Positions 17,618 through 27,130 are shown, counted from the stretch's first letter. The stretch is DNA of 64,000 nucleotides from Rossellomorea sp. AcN35-11 (GCA_030388825.1 CP128835.1:2040001-2104000), one strand, 5' to 3'. Notes: generated by a model not told the origin, from the letters alone. Program-made: numbers and translations.

Positions 17618-18222
17618 GAGTATTAGTATGGGGGTGTAAATATATTTAAGCTGAAGAATGATTTCGTTTGTGATGAATATTTCTATTGTATGGGGATGTC
17701 TGGAAATAAGTGATGTGATGATTCTGGGATTATCCAGCTTAATGATAAGGCTGATTCCGGAATGTCTTCGTGCGGCGAAAAGCATGTGAATCGGGTACGG
17801 AAATAACATGCAAACTGACTTAAGAACTTAGAGAAAGGATAGATATTAGAGAACACCACCAACATAGCGACGCTAAGGATGTTGATAGGGTGGAGGTGCT
17901 GATTGGAGATTTCATTGGCAGAATGGATGTAATCCTGATGTTTGAGAAGTTTATACGGAGGAGTTATGGTTCGAGCACTTGGAAGAGAGTATTTTCTACT
18001 AGGTGAAGTGAAGAGGAGAATCAAAACCAATATCATCAATTGTGTACAGGGGATCCCTCATTTTTAGTAATTGGTCCAATTCGAGAATTAAATAGCTCTT
18101 GGAATCTAATTATTATTGCTATATTGGTTTGAAAAAAGTATATAAAAACTAATTTACACTATTTAACTTCTGTTACAATATAATTATAAAATTGTAATTT
18201 AATAACAGGGAGAAGTGGTTGT
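17618..18222. other. Intergenic region upstream of the helicase, nothing recognised
   Basis: Several short frames on both strands lack ribosome sites and recognisable motifs. The last 100 bases are AT-rich, as expected for a promoter, but I cannot choose a -35/-10 pair confidently. Confidence 0.4.
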
Positions 18223-21200
18223 TTGGGAAAATATAAAAATATAATTTCAACAATTGGTCGTGACAATAAGTTTAGTCGATGTATAAATGAAGAAGATAAA
18301 ATATTCAACCAAGAAGAAATCATAAATAGTTGGAAAATGTCATATCATGAGAGAGTGTCTCGAAATAAAGATGAAATTGGATTACGCTTACCTCAATTTG
18401 GAGCATTGTCTGCAATTCGTGCACATTGGGCTACATCAAGTTCTCCAGCAACAATTGTCTTACCAACTGGAACAGGGAAGTCTGAAACGATGTATGCTAC
18501 GATTATTTCCGAAAGAATAGCTTCAACTCTTATCATTGTACCCTCTAATCTTTTAAGGGAACAAATTTTTGAAGGAGCGAGACATTTTGGTATACTTCCT
18601 AAATTAAATATGATTTCGGATGAGCTTATTTACCCAACGACTTTTCTTTATAAGTCAAAAGTAGGGAATGAGGATGAAAAAACACTGATTAATGCTATTG
18701 AAGATGCTAATATAGTGGTTTCAACTCCCGGTATGATTAAAAATATGCCTTCTGCTGTTTTGGATACACTCATTGAGAAGGTAGAAGTTGTTATATTTGA
18801 TGAAGCTCATCACCTAGCAGCTCCTGATTGGAGTACAGTAAGGGAAAGATTTTTAGGGAAAAAAATTCTCCAATTTACTGCCACTCCTTATAGAAATGAT
18901 GGAAAAAAGGTAGATGGTAAAATAATTTTTAATTATGGCTTGTCATTGGCTCAAAAGTCTGGTTATTTCAAACCGATAGATTTTTATCCAATACAAGAAT
19001 TTGACGAACGAAAGTCTGATGAAGAAATTGCAAGAATAGCTATTCAGAAATTAAGTGAAGATCTGAATCAAGATCTTGAGCATGTACTTTTAGCAAGAGC
19101 AAGCAGCCGAAAACGGGCTGATGAATTGTATGAAAAAATTTACTCTCAATATAAAGAGTATAATCCAGTTGTCATTCACACGGGCATTGGCCTTTCCCAG
19201 AGGAAAAAATACTTGCAGCAAGTTAAAGATGGAATAGCAAAAATTGTGGTATGTGTAGATATGTTTGGGGAAGGAATAGATATTCCAACATTGAAAATTG
19301 CAGCGATTCATGACAAATATAAGTCGCTTCCAATTACACTACAATTTATTGGACGATTTGCTAGAACAAGTGGCAACAAGTTGGGGAATGCAAAGCTTAT
19401 TACGAATGTTGCAATGGACGATTTGAAGGAAGCGATTGAAGAGTTGTATCAACAAGATGCAGATTGGAATCAACTTCTTAATATCCATTCCAATAAAGCT
19501 ATAGACAGGGAAGTTGAGCTTGGTGAATTTATTAATAAGTTTGAAAAAGGCCATATAAAAGAGATAGATCTATCCCAACTAAAAATGAAAGTAAGTACTA
19601 GGATGTTCCTACATCCTTCAAAAAGAGTTTTAGTAAATGGATGGAAACAAGTATTGGACCCAGATAGAACTACAACCTTGATAAACGAAGAGGATTCTGT
19701 TTTTGTTTTCATTGAGGAAATTGAAACAAAGGTTCCCTGGTCAGATCAAAAAAATATAGTGGAATATGATTATGATTTCTTTGTGTTGTTCTTTGATAAG
19801 GGTAATAGAATCGTTCACATAAACGAGACCGATGCAGGAAAAGGGAACCGTCTCGTAGATAGTATGTTTTCAGAAGCGTCAGCAATCAAGGGAGATTCAG
19901 TCTATCGAAGCTTAGATGGAATTAATCGATTAATGATTGGAACCTTAGGATTAAAGCAAAAACCTAGTGGGAGAATCAGCTTTAGAATGTTTGCTGGTGC
20001 TGATATTAAGACAGGAATTAGTGAGGCTGTAGCATCGGGTTCTACAAAGTCTAATTTATTTGGTTATGGCTATCAAAATGGAGAACGAATAAGTATTGGT
20101 TGTTCATATAAGGGTAAAATTTGGATGCGTTGGGTAGAGCGAATAAAATTTTGGACAGATTGGTGTCAAAAAGTAGGAAAAAAAATCATGGATGAGAATA
20201 TTAATACAAATAATATATTAAGTAATTCTCTTGCTTTAGAAGTAATTAGGAAATTTCCAAAAGGAATCCCTTATAAAATTTTATTGCCAGAAATAATTGA
20301 AGTATCCAACTCTTCTAATAGACAGTTATATATTTCAAAAGAGCAAAAAGATTTTCCGTTCTTTCAAACAGTTTTAAAGAATCCAAGTATAGTGAATGAC
20401 AATCTTCGCTTTGAATTGTGGATAAATGAAAGGAAATTTGTCTTTGAGCAGATAATTAATGAGACTTCATATAATTTTAAACAAATCGAAGGTGAAGAGT
20501 TATTAGTTAAGTCCAGTAAAGGAACCGTTAAAATTACAGAATTTCTTCACGAACAATCACCGGAAGTTTCGTTTATTCAAAACGATGGCACCGTTGTAGT
20601 AGTACAAGAGAATTTACAAACGGTAATTAAACCAAAAAGTGGCATTGAATTGCCACAAGGCTCTTTCATTGATATAGATTGGCAGAAATTAAAGGTTAAT
20701 ATAAAATCTGAATCTCAAGGAAGAGGGAGAAAGACTGATTCGATTCAATACGCTACGATACATAAAATTGTAGATCAAGAATCAGATATCATTTTTGATG
20801 ATGATGGAGCTGGAGAAATTGCAGATGTGGTTTCGGTGAAAATAGATGATAAAAATCAAAAGGTTATATTTCATTTGTATCATTGTAAATATTCTGCCGA
20901 AAAACTTCCTGGAGGCCGTGTGAGTGACTTATATGAAGTGTGTGGTCAAGCTGAGAAATCAATTATGTGGAATGATAATGTCTTACAAATTGTTCAACGG
21001 ATGATTGAACGAGAAAGTATAAGGCGAAAAAAATACGGTGAAACCAGGTTTGAGAAGGGAGACCTACAAACGCTGCATATGTTGAAAAAGATGGTGAAAT
21101 CTGGATTTGAAACAGAATTTGAAATATCCATTGTTCAGCCGGGGGTCTCGATTATAAAAATCACAGATTCAATGAAACAAATTATTTTGGCAACTGATTC

Positions 21201-21252
21201 ATACCTTAAAGAAACTTATGGCATACCTCTGACATGTTATTTTAATAAATGA
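18223..21252 (+). CDS. SF2 DEAD/DEAH helicase with nuclease-like C-terminal region (defence candidate)
   Basis: A 1009-residue protein. Helicase motifs in order: RLPQFGALSAIRAHW (Q-motif-like), Walker A PTGTGKS (81-87), VIFDEAHHLAAPDW (about 190-204), FTATPYRND (about 217), an HTGIGLSQRKK region and motif VI FIGRFARTSG (about 373-382). Residues 400-850 are unrecognised. Near 855-890 the pattern GAGEIADVVSV (Asp) then FHLYHCKYS (HxK) resembles a PD-(D/E)XK fold with a variant second motif, proposed by eye only. The start is TTG 18223 behind GGGAGAAG. AT-rich codon use and position between rbs remnants suggest acquisition. It is a monocistronic module followed by palindrome P3. No HamA, DrmB or Zorya partner is adjacent. 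Confidence 0.8.
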   Translation: MGKYKNIISTIGRDNKFSRCINEEDKIFNQEEIINSWKMSYHERVSRNKDEIGLRLPQFGALSAIRAHWATSSSPATIVLPTGTGKSETMYATIISERIASTLIIVPSNLLREQIFEGARHFGILPKLNMISDELIYPTTFLYKSKVGNEDEKTLINAIEDANIVVSTPGMIKNMPSAVLDTLIEKVEVVIFDEAHHLAAPDWSTVRERFLGKKILQFTATPYRNDGKKVDGKIIFNYGLSLAQKSGYFKPIDFYPIQEFDERKSDEEIARIAIQKLSEDLNQDLEHVLLARASSRKRADELYEKIYSQYKEYNPVVIHTGIGLSQRKKYLQQVKDGIAKIVVCVDMFGEGIDIPTLKIAAIHDKYKSLPITLQFIGRFARTSGNKLGNAKLITNVAMDDLKEAIEELYQQDADWNQLLNIHSNKAIDREVELGEFINKFEKGHIKEIDLSQLKMKVSTRMFLHPSKRVLVNGWKQVLDPDRTTTLINEEDSVFVFIEEIETKVPWSDQKNIVEYDYDFFVLFFDKGNRIVHINETDAGKGNRLVDSMFSEASAIKGDSVYRSLDGINRLMIGTLGLKQKPSGRISFRMFAGADIKTGISEAVASGSTKSNLFGYGYQNGERISIGCSYKGKIWMRWVERIKFWTDWCQKVGKKIMDENINTNNILSNSLALEVIRKFPKGIPYKILLPEIIEVSNSSNRQLYISKEQKDFPFFQTVLKNPSIVNDNLRFELWINERKFVFEQIINETSYNFKQIEGEELLVKSSKGTVKITEFLHEQSPEVSFIQNDGTVVVVQENLQTVIKPKSGIELPQGSFIDIDWQKLKVNIKSESQGRGRKTDSIQYATIHKIVDQESDIIFDDDGAGEIADVVSVKIDDKNQKVIFHLYHCKYSAEKLPGGRVSDLYEVCGQAEKSIMWNDNVLQIVQRMIERESIRRKKYGETRFEKGDLQTLHMLKKMVKSGFETEFEISIVQPGVSIIKITDSMKQIILATDSYLKETYGIPLTCYFNK

Positions 21253-21307
21253 AAAGCGGGGCGTTTAAATCTCAGTACTTCAGAAAAGGAAGAAACTCTG
21301 GGATATA

Positions 21308-21350
21308 GGGGTCAGACCTTCGTTGCGGTGAAGCACCGAGGGTCTGACCC
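21308..21350. repeat. Palindromic intergenic repeat, copy P3
   Basis: GGGTCAGACC (21308-21317) pairs with GGTCTGACCC (21341-21350); the inner part CGTTGCGGTGAAGCACCG contains the family core GGTGAAGCA. It lies 56 bases after the helicase stop. Confidence 0.8.
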
Positions 21351-21363
21351 TGTTTTTTGCGGC

Positions 21364-21774
21364 ATGCTTGAAAAAGATAGACGGATATTAGGTGTCTATA
21401 TGGTGAAGGATCATTTCATCGGTAAACTTTGTGAAGATGGAAATATTCCTGCCCATTCCCATTACAGACTCCAACTTACAGATGAGGAATCGAAACAGAT
21501 GCCTTTTTGGAAGTACTATGTCAATGAAAAATCCCCTCAAAAAACGACTTGGAATACAGGTAAGTACCGTTATTTTGATAATTAGTGGATGGCTCAAATT
21601 TTGCGCGCTATCGTTTCATTGAAAAGTGACACGGAGGAACAAGAGCTGGCGTAACAATTTTTGGACCACTTTTCTAAGGTGAATCAAATAGTAGAGCAGG
21701 AGTTAAAAGAGCCGAGTGGAGCATTATTGCGTGCTTATATAAGAACCGCAGGGGAGCTGGCACATATATGGTGA
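21364..21774 (+). pseudogene. Decayed gene with two in-frame stops
   Basis: One frame reads from ATG 21364 through TAG (21583) and TAA (about 21652) to TGA 21774. Product segments: RRILGVYMVKDHFIGKLCED, KQMPFWKYYVNEKSPQ, WMAQILRAIVSLKSDTEEQE, LLRAYIRTAGELAHIW. The continuity of coding-like sequence across both stops argues for nonsense decay and not chance. I do not recognise the parent family. It starts directly after palindrome P3. Confidence 0.45.
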
Positions 21775-21858
21775 GAGAGTGTGTTAGGTTCACTGCGAAT
21801 AGTGTTAAACAGGGATAAGGCTGCCGCTTTGTCTCTTTTAGTGGTTTTTGGAGATATT

Positions 21859-21908
21859 GGGGTCAAACCCTCGGTACGGTGAAGTGTTATTGAGCTGGGG
21901 GTCTGACC
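21859..21908. repeat. Palindromic intergenic repeat, copy P4
   Basis: GGGGTCAAACCC (21859-21870) with GGGGGTCTGACC (21897-21908), core TCGGTACGGTGAAG between them. Confidence 0.7.
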
Positions 21909-21919
21909 TTGAATTTATC

Positions 21920-22015
21920 GGAAAACTGATCGGTGCACTCATCATCGGGACATTAAACAACGATCTGAACCTGCTCGGCGTCTCATCCTTCTTCCAAATG
22001 GTCGTAAAGGATTGA
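21920..22015 (+). pseudogene. rbsC: Ribose permease C-terminal fragment (rbsC-like)
   Basis: A 31-codon tail, GKLIGALIIGTLNNDLNLLG then VSSFFQMVVKD, matches the penultimate TM segment and the ILVG-type end of RbsC, the membrane component of the ribose ABC importer. Everything upstream is missing and palindrome P4 abuts the break. It is directly followed by an rbsB piece, preserving the normal rbsC-rbsB order. Confidence 0.7.
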
Positions 22016-22039
22016 GTACAATGGAAAACCTGATTCAGG

Positions 22040-22230
22040 GGAATAAATCAAAGCTGTATTCGTTCATAACGATGAAATGGCATTGTCTGCGACTGTTGCT
22101 CAGCAGCCTGAGAAGATTGGTCAGTTGGCCGTTCATGCTGGGACAGATGTGTGGTGGATAAGAGGGTTGATAAGTTGCCGTTGAAGTTGGTGACGGAGGA
22201 GAAAGTTGAGGAAAAAGGTGGAATAATTGT
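22040..22230 (+). pseudogene. rbsB: Second rbsB remnant, internally deleted
   Basis: KAVFVHNDEMAL is fused directly to SATVAQQPEKIGQLAVHAGT, skipping the residues that normally separate these RbsB segments, and LPLKLVTEEKVEE follows in another frame. It ends before a terminator hairpin of the same type as that after the first remnant at 17027. The nucleotide similarity between the two remnants (around 16870-16990 and 22085-22205) is visible by eye. Confidence 0.7.
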
Positions 22231-22238
22231 GATGGGGA

Positions 22239-22277
22239 GCCTTTTTCGTGCGTTTGCACGGAAGGGGTTTTTCTTTT
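22239..22277 (+). terminator. Terminator after the second rbsB remnant
   Basis: CGTGC/GCACG core hairpin (22247-22260) with A/T-rich lower stem and a T-rich tail. Confidence 0.6.
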
Positions 22278-22644
22278 TATGGTAAAGGCTGTTAAAAATG
22301 AGAAACTGTCCCGGATACATGTTTTTTGCCGGAAGCCCTAGTAGAGCTGGATGCACCACTGAGAAAACTCACCAATCAATAAAACCTAAAAAGGGAGACA
22401 CCATAAAAAATCATTATATGAGAAAGTGAGTAGGGTCGTTTCAAGCTATTTGGTATTTAGTATTGAAAGACCCAATGACTTTTATCAATTCAAGATAATT
22501 ATTATATGGAGGATTTTAACAAAAAGTGTCGAAGTTTGTTATAGATTAAATTATTCGATGTTCTCACAGCATCGATTATACGAAGGAAAAGCATTCTCTA
22601 ATTAAACATAAAGACTTGGAAAATGAAAAAAGGGAGTAGATTCT
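22278..22644. other. Intergenic region upstream of the nuclease gene
   Basis: No supported gene. The final 100 bases are AT-rich and may hold the promoter for the three following genes. Confidence 0.4.
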
Positions 22645-23136
22645 ATGCCTATTAAAAATAGTTCTCAAAAGAACCCAGACTCATTTGTGATGAATGAAGA
22701 TACGGTTAACATTGCTGTTGCAGAGTACTTAGCTTCAAAGGGTTTCAAGTGTGATAAACCTTTAAAGGGTAGGCAAATAGGTGTAGATGTTAAGGCGTGG
22801 AAAGGAGAATATACCATCCTAGTAGAATCAAAGGGTTCACAGTAGAACGCTGCTGAAGAAGATGAAGTATTTGAACACGGTCAGATAGTAAATCATTTAG
22901 CAAGACAAATTCATACATTAATGAAGTATGCCAATGAATTTGATAATGATAAAACACTATTCGTTTTAGCCAACCCTGACATTGTAAGAATAAGGAAAGA
23001 ATACATACGAGTTAATAAAATGATAGAAAAGATGGGATTTGTCTGCATGTGGGTACAAGAGGACAAAAGTGTTGTAATTGAAGCACCTGAAAAAATTATC
23101 TCTAGGGGCCTGATCCCGGTTTTACATTTAAAATAG
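22645..23136 (+). pseudogene. PD-(D/E)XK nuclease-like gene interrupted by an amber codon
   Basis: One frame of 163 codons broken only by TAG at 22843-22845. The first part has the restriction-nuclease signature: a helix EDTVNIAVAEYLASKGF, then GRQIGVDVKAW (catalytic Asp) and YTILVESKGS (E-x-K). The part after the stop continues coherently (HGQIVNHLARQIHTLMKYAN, KTLFVLANPDIVRIRKEY, VCMWVQEDKSVVIEA). A Gln-to-amber change or a base-call error would explain it. ATG 22645 has GGGAG upstream. It lies 33 bases before the membrane/ATPase gene and probably formed an operon with it, as an effector or modifier of that system. Confidence 0.6.
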
Positions 23137-23169
23137 TTATCTATTAAATCTTTAAGGAGGTTACTAGGA

Positions 23170-24300
23170 TTGATGAGTGAAAAACAACCAAACAATCCAA
23201 ATTTAAAGCAAACTATTGCCTATGTAAATGGAAAGGCACCAACGGTCGACAGAGTTACCATGTTGGTAGCTGTTACAATAACGGCTACTAGTTTAGCGGC
23301 ATTTCCGGTGTTAGGAACAACTGCATCTACTGCTGCAACCTTGTTAGGTGCAAATTTACCGGATCAGATAAAAAAGTTTTTTCAATTAGCTAAGAGTGAC
23401 AAAGAACAAGTCGCGATGAATGTACAGGAACGTTGTCGATTTGTTGATCTTATTTTGGCTAAACTAGCAGTCTTTCATGTGACAGAAAAGCAACTAACCG
23501 GCACAAATAAACTATTTGCTCAATGGAAAATTGCAAACAAAAGTGCAGATGACCTAAAAGAGATAGAAGAACGGGATTACAAACGGGAAAAGTCTGTAAT
23601 GGAAGACTATCAAGATAATCGATTTAACAAAGAAGTTTATTGGGTTCAATTAATTGAAGATATAATCACCATCATAGAAATTGAAATGGATGATGTGCCA
23701 AACTTCAAAACAACCATGCATAATGAAATCAGGAATACTTATGAGGCATTTAAAAACCAGGTCATAGTAGAATCGGAATTCTATTCTGTCTATTCTAGTG
23801 GAGGTACTGAAAACAAATTAAATGAACTCCTTCAATTCATGAAGTCTTACGGGGACTTGTACAAAACGATCGATGAGATGGAACAGTCATTAAGGGATAA
23901 GACTGAACCAGCTATTAGTTTAAAATTTTTCAATTATAAAGAAAAGAGTTTTGAAGAGTCCTTCTTGGAACAACTGTCACAGGATGTTATCTATGTGAAA
24001 GGAAAGACGAGAGAAGAAGTTGTATTATACGTAATATACATTTTGAAATATGTAGAACGGCATCGTGCTCAACAAACATATATAGTTGAGTCTATTGATG
24101 ATTGGAATACACTTAAAGGCAAATGTCAGGGCAAGATTCTTATTCCTAATTTTAGTGCAGCAGAAGTTGATATTATCCCTAATAACACGAATATCATCGC
24201 ATATAGCGAAGAGGATTATGTGGGGAATAGGTCTCCGATAGAGTTGAAAAAAAAGGATAATCCGGAACATGCGGGAGCAGTTGCGGGAAGAAATAAATGA
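23170..24300 (+). CDS. Membrane-associated N-terminal part of a STAND-like protein (split gene, part 1)
   Basis: A 376-residue product from TTG 23170 (or ATG 23173) behind AAGGAGG. A hydrophobic stretch at about residues 36-60 (TMLVAVTITATSLAAFPVLG) could be one or two membrane helices. A long helical region follows. The end resembles the degenerate P-loop core of some STAND-type ATPases: VIYVKGKTREEVVLYVIYIL, TYIVESIDDWNTLKGK, GKILIPNFSAAEVDII. The frame then runs off in KDNPEHAGAVAGRNK after an A8 run (24247-24254). With seven As the reading continues as ELKKRIIRNMREQL into the next gene, giving about 1320 residues. Family assignment is from memory. Confidence 0.6.
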   Translation: MMSEKQPNNPNLKQTIAYVNGKAPTVDRVTMLVAVTITATSLAAFPVLGTTASTAATLLGANLPDQIKKFFQLAKSDKEQVAMNVQERCRFVDLILAKLAVFHVTEKQLTGTNKLFAQWKIANKSADDLKEIEERDYKREKSVMEDYQDNRFNKEVYWVQLIEDIITIIEIEMDDVPNFKTTMHNEIRNTYEAFKNQVIVESEFYSVYSSGGTENKLNELLQFMKSYGDLYKTIDEMEQSLRDKTEPAISLKFFNYKEKSFEESFLEQLSQDVIYVKGKTREEVVLYVIYILKYVERHRAQQTYIVESIDDWNTLKGKCQGKILIPNFSAAEVDIIPNNTNIIAYSEEDYVGNRSPIELKKKDNPEHAGAVAGRNK

Positions 24301-27130
24301 TGTACGGAGAGCAAATGAGATTATTGAGAAATCTAGTGGACTTTTCACTACTTTTAAAAGAATTGTATTTAAAGGAAAAATGGGATTACCTAAATGGCAT
24401 GCACATGACGTGGAAGTATTTATTCCTGCCTTGATGGTTGGGAGCTGGACGGACTCAAAAGTTGATCTTGCTGTAGTTTGTCGAATAACTGGAGTGCATG
24501 ACAGGGAGTATATGTCTAAGCTAGCAGCTGTGATTGGTGGGGAAGATCCGTACTTATTGAAATATACAAACTTTGGTACAACAATATACAAGCTAGCAAA
24601 CGTGGAAGAAGCGTGGGAAATTCTATTTAAACATATAACAGATGAACATATGAGTAGGTTTAGACAACTAGTACAAGACCTGTTAATAGATGTTCCTCCA
24701 AAATTTGATTTACCAATAGAGGACCATTTTCAAGCAAGTATATTTAATAAAAGATCAAAACATTCAGATACGATTAAAGAAGGACTAATCAGGACTTTGA
24801 TTATGATAGCTAATATGAACGGTATTGATAATAACTTCAACATTCTCTCTACGCAATCGTGGGTAGATGATCTGTTGGTAGAAGTGTTTAGAAACATCAA
24901 TTCAGAGAAAGAATGGTTTGCTATTTCGGAATCGTTATCAAACATTGCAGAAGCCTCTCCAGAAGTATTTCTTTCCGTGCTAGAAAGAGAAGTAGAAAAA
25001 CAAGACTCACAAATTTGGCAGCTTTTCGAACAAACTAGTGATGGGTTTGGAGCAAGAAACTATTATACGGAAGTTCTATGGGGATTGGAGAAATTACTAT
25101 GCTTAGAAGATTTTGTTCCACGTGCGGTACGTGTTTTAGCAAAGTTTTCTGAGCGGGAAATTAACTATCCAATAACGAACAGTCCTTTTGAGACATTAAG
25201 TCGTGCCTTACTTGCTTGGTATCATGATATTAACATTTCCATAAATGAAAAGATTAAGCTGACAGATCATATTGTTAAAACTAGTACTATCGGTTGGAAG
25301 CTACTAGAGGAGTTGATACCTGATCGATCACCAGGGCAAACTGCTATGAGTATGTCTAGACCACACTACAGAAAATATAACCAGATGTACGAATTGAAAT
25401 ACCAGAGTGAAGTCGGACATACGTACAAATCCTATATGCAGTTTGCTTTTCGTGAAGCCGCAGGAAACTTAAAGAGGTGGGCCGTTATTTTTGAAAAATG
25501 CTTTTTCTTTGAGTTAGGTTTAGAAAAAGAAGTTATTCTTGGTGTGCAACAAGCTATTAATAATTCAGAATCTGATCAGGATAAGTACTTACTGAAAGAA
25601 ACAGTTCGCGATTTAATTCATAATCATCGTTATTTTATCGATGCTGAATGGAGTCTAGATGAGAAGTATGTTGACATTATCGAACGTGAGATCTTTGACA
25701 AGATCGTATTTCAACAAGCTAGTTTTGACTATCTTTACCTTTTTAAAACGGATCAACGTAAAGACTTACATCCTGAGCCATATAAAAAAGATAAAGATTT
25801 TAATAATGATTTTCAAAAACAGCAGAGACAGTTAGAGCAAGAACGGGTACAAGCAATAAAGAAACTGATGAAAGACCCTGATTTTAGCTTATCCTTATTT
25901 CTATCTAACCTTGATGATCCGACAGCAGTTATGGGATTAAGAGCGATTGGATCGATCATGGCAGCTGATATTCTTGATTACCAGATAGACTTAACATTTG
26001 TAGAAGAGGTAATTGTATCAGGGAAAATAGATGTCCTTATCGCGTATATATCTACCATCTATGAAGTTAAGGGCCTACATGCAGTGAAGGATTTACTAGG
26101 AAGAATAGAGTTGAATACTGAAATAACGGTTAGTCTGTTAAGTGTAGCTAGGGTGAATGATGAATTATTGGAATACTTATCCTCCTTTCGCCGACAAGTA
26201 ATAGATGGGTATTGGAAAGCATTTACTTACCATAGAGAAATAAAGGAAAAAACAACTCAGGATATTGTATTCGATAAACTATTGACCTATCAAAATTTTC
26301 ATAATGCCTTTCAAATGCTTCATCGAGCATTTAAGGAGGATGTCGACAAGCATATCCTTGCATTAGAGCACTTAATGTATAACCCTGGCATCAACTATAA
26401 AATCGCGCATTTTGATATACATTATATTGTTCAATCATTTAAGAAAATATATGAAGAGGAAAATTTGAACGAGTTATTTTATACACGAGTTTGTAAGTTG
26501 GAGTGGGGATTTTTCAACGTATTAGTTAATAGAATCCAACCAAACTATTTGAAAAGAGAATTACAAATGAATCCAAGCTCACTTGCACTATTAGTCTCTT
26601 CTGCTTACAAAGATTCCGATCAAGAAGAAGTAACCGATGACCGAAGTGAGGAAGAGCAAAGTTTTAGTAGACAAGCATGGAATATATTATTTCAATTAGA
26701 ATTTTGCCCATGTCTTGATGATCGTGGAAGTATAAATGTACATGAACTAACGAGCTATACGGAAGAATACCTTAAACAAATTGACACTAAAAAACGAGGA
26801 GATATAGGCAGACAAACACTCGGAAAGTCATTTGCGTACTCCCCAAAAGGAGAGGATGATATCTTTCCAATGGAAGCAGTTCGGGAAGTCTTTGAGTTAC
26901 ATTATTCTGAAGACTTAAAGCGAGGATTTTACCTAGGAACAATTTATCAAAGAGGTGCTTACTTTGGAACAGAAGGTAAGGCTGAGCAAGAAATTGCGAT
27001 TCGATATGAAGAATACGCGAGAGCATTAAGGATAGATTATCCAAAATTGTCGCAAACACTTAAGGAAATTTCAGACGAGTATCGAAAGGAGTCAGCGGAG
27101 CAGAGAGAACTGGCAAGTTATGACTTGTAG
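24269..27130 (+). CDS. STAND-like helical-repeat protein (split gene, part 2)
   Basis: A 953-residue frame overlapping the previous one by 32 bases. It begins with helices (REQLREEINDVRRANEIIEK), then LPALMVGSWTD-type sequence (KWHAHDVEVFIPALMVGSWT, DLAVVCRITGVHDREYMSKL) that I associate with large unnamed ATPase-like proteins of defence islands, and continues as mostly helical repeats suited to target sensing. AAGGA at 24253-24257 lies 11 bases before ATG 24269, so independent initiation is possible but not optimal. It ends 40 bases before palindrome P5. The alternatives are a natural split gene, a slippage-linked gene or a one-base assembly error. Confidence 0.6.
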   Translation: MREQLREEINDVRRANEIIEKSSGLFTTFKRIVFKGKMGLPKWHAHDVEVFIPALMVGSWTDSKVDLAVVCRITGVHDREYMSKLAAVIGGEDPYLLKYTNFGTTIYKLANVEEAWEILFKHITDEHMSRFRQLVQDLLIDVPPKFDLPIEDHFQASIFNKRSKHSDTIKEGLIRTLIMIANMNGIDNNFNILSTQSWVDDLLVEVFRNINSEKEWFAISESLSNIAEASPEVFLSVLEREVEKQDSQIWQLFEQTSDGFGARNYYTEVLWGLEKLLCLEDFVPRAVRVLAKFSEREINYPITNSPFETLSRALLAWYHDINISINEKIKLTDHIVKTSTIGWKLLEELIPDRSPGQTAMSMSRPHYRKYNQMYELKYQSEVGHTYKSYMQFAFREAAGNLKRWAVIFEKCFFFELGLEKEVILGVQQAINNSESDQDKYLLKETVRDLIHNHRYFIDAEWSLDEKYVDIIEREIFDKIVFQQASFDYLYLFKTDQRKDLHPEPYKKDKDFNNDFQKQQRQLEQERVQAIKKLMKDPDFSLSLFLSNLDDPTAVMGLRAIGSIMAADILDYQIDLTFVEEVIVSGKIDVLIAYISTIYEVKGLHAVKDLLGRIELNTEITVSLLSVARVNDELLEYLSSFRRQVIDGYWKAFTYHREIKEKTTQDIVFDKLLTYQNFHNAFQMLHRAFKEDVDKHILALEHLMYNPGINYKIAHFDIHYIVQSFKKIYEEENLNELFYTRVCKLEWGFFNVLVNRIQPNYLKRELQMNPSSLALLVSSAYKDSDQEEVTDDRSEEEQSFSRQAWNILFQLEFCPCLDDRGSINVHELTSYTEEYLKQIDTKKRGDIGRQTLGKSFAYSPKGEDDIFPMEAVREVFELHYSEDLKRGFYLGTIYQRGAYFGTEGKAEQEIAIRYEEYARALRIDYPKLSQTLKEISDEYRKESAEQRELASYDL

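Noticed and set aside
18223..21252. HamB of a Hachiman system, or a type I restriction HsdR subunit
   Set aside because: No HamA (DUF1837) gene and no HsdM/HsdS genes are adjacent, and the N-terminal nuclease domain of HsdR is missing.
16564..22845. Amber recoding, since rbsB and the nuclease both carry in-frame TAG
   Set aside because: rbsB has several other lesions, other broken genes here end in TAA, and many intact genes of the window use TAG as a normal stop, so there is no sign of reassigned amber codons.
24247..24260. Classical -1 ribosomal slippage at A_AAA_AAG between the two STAND-like frames
   Set aside because: The downstream frame needs a +1 (or -2) change; a -1 shift at 24249-24255 meets TAA at 24258-24260 at once.
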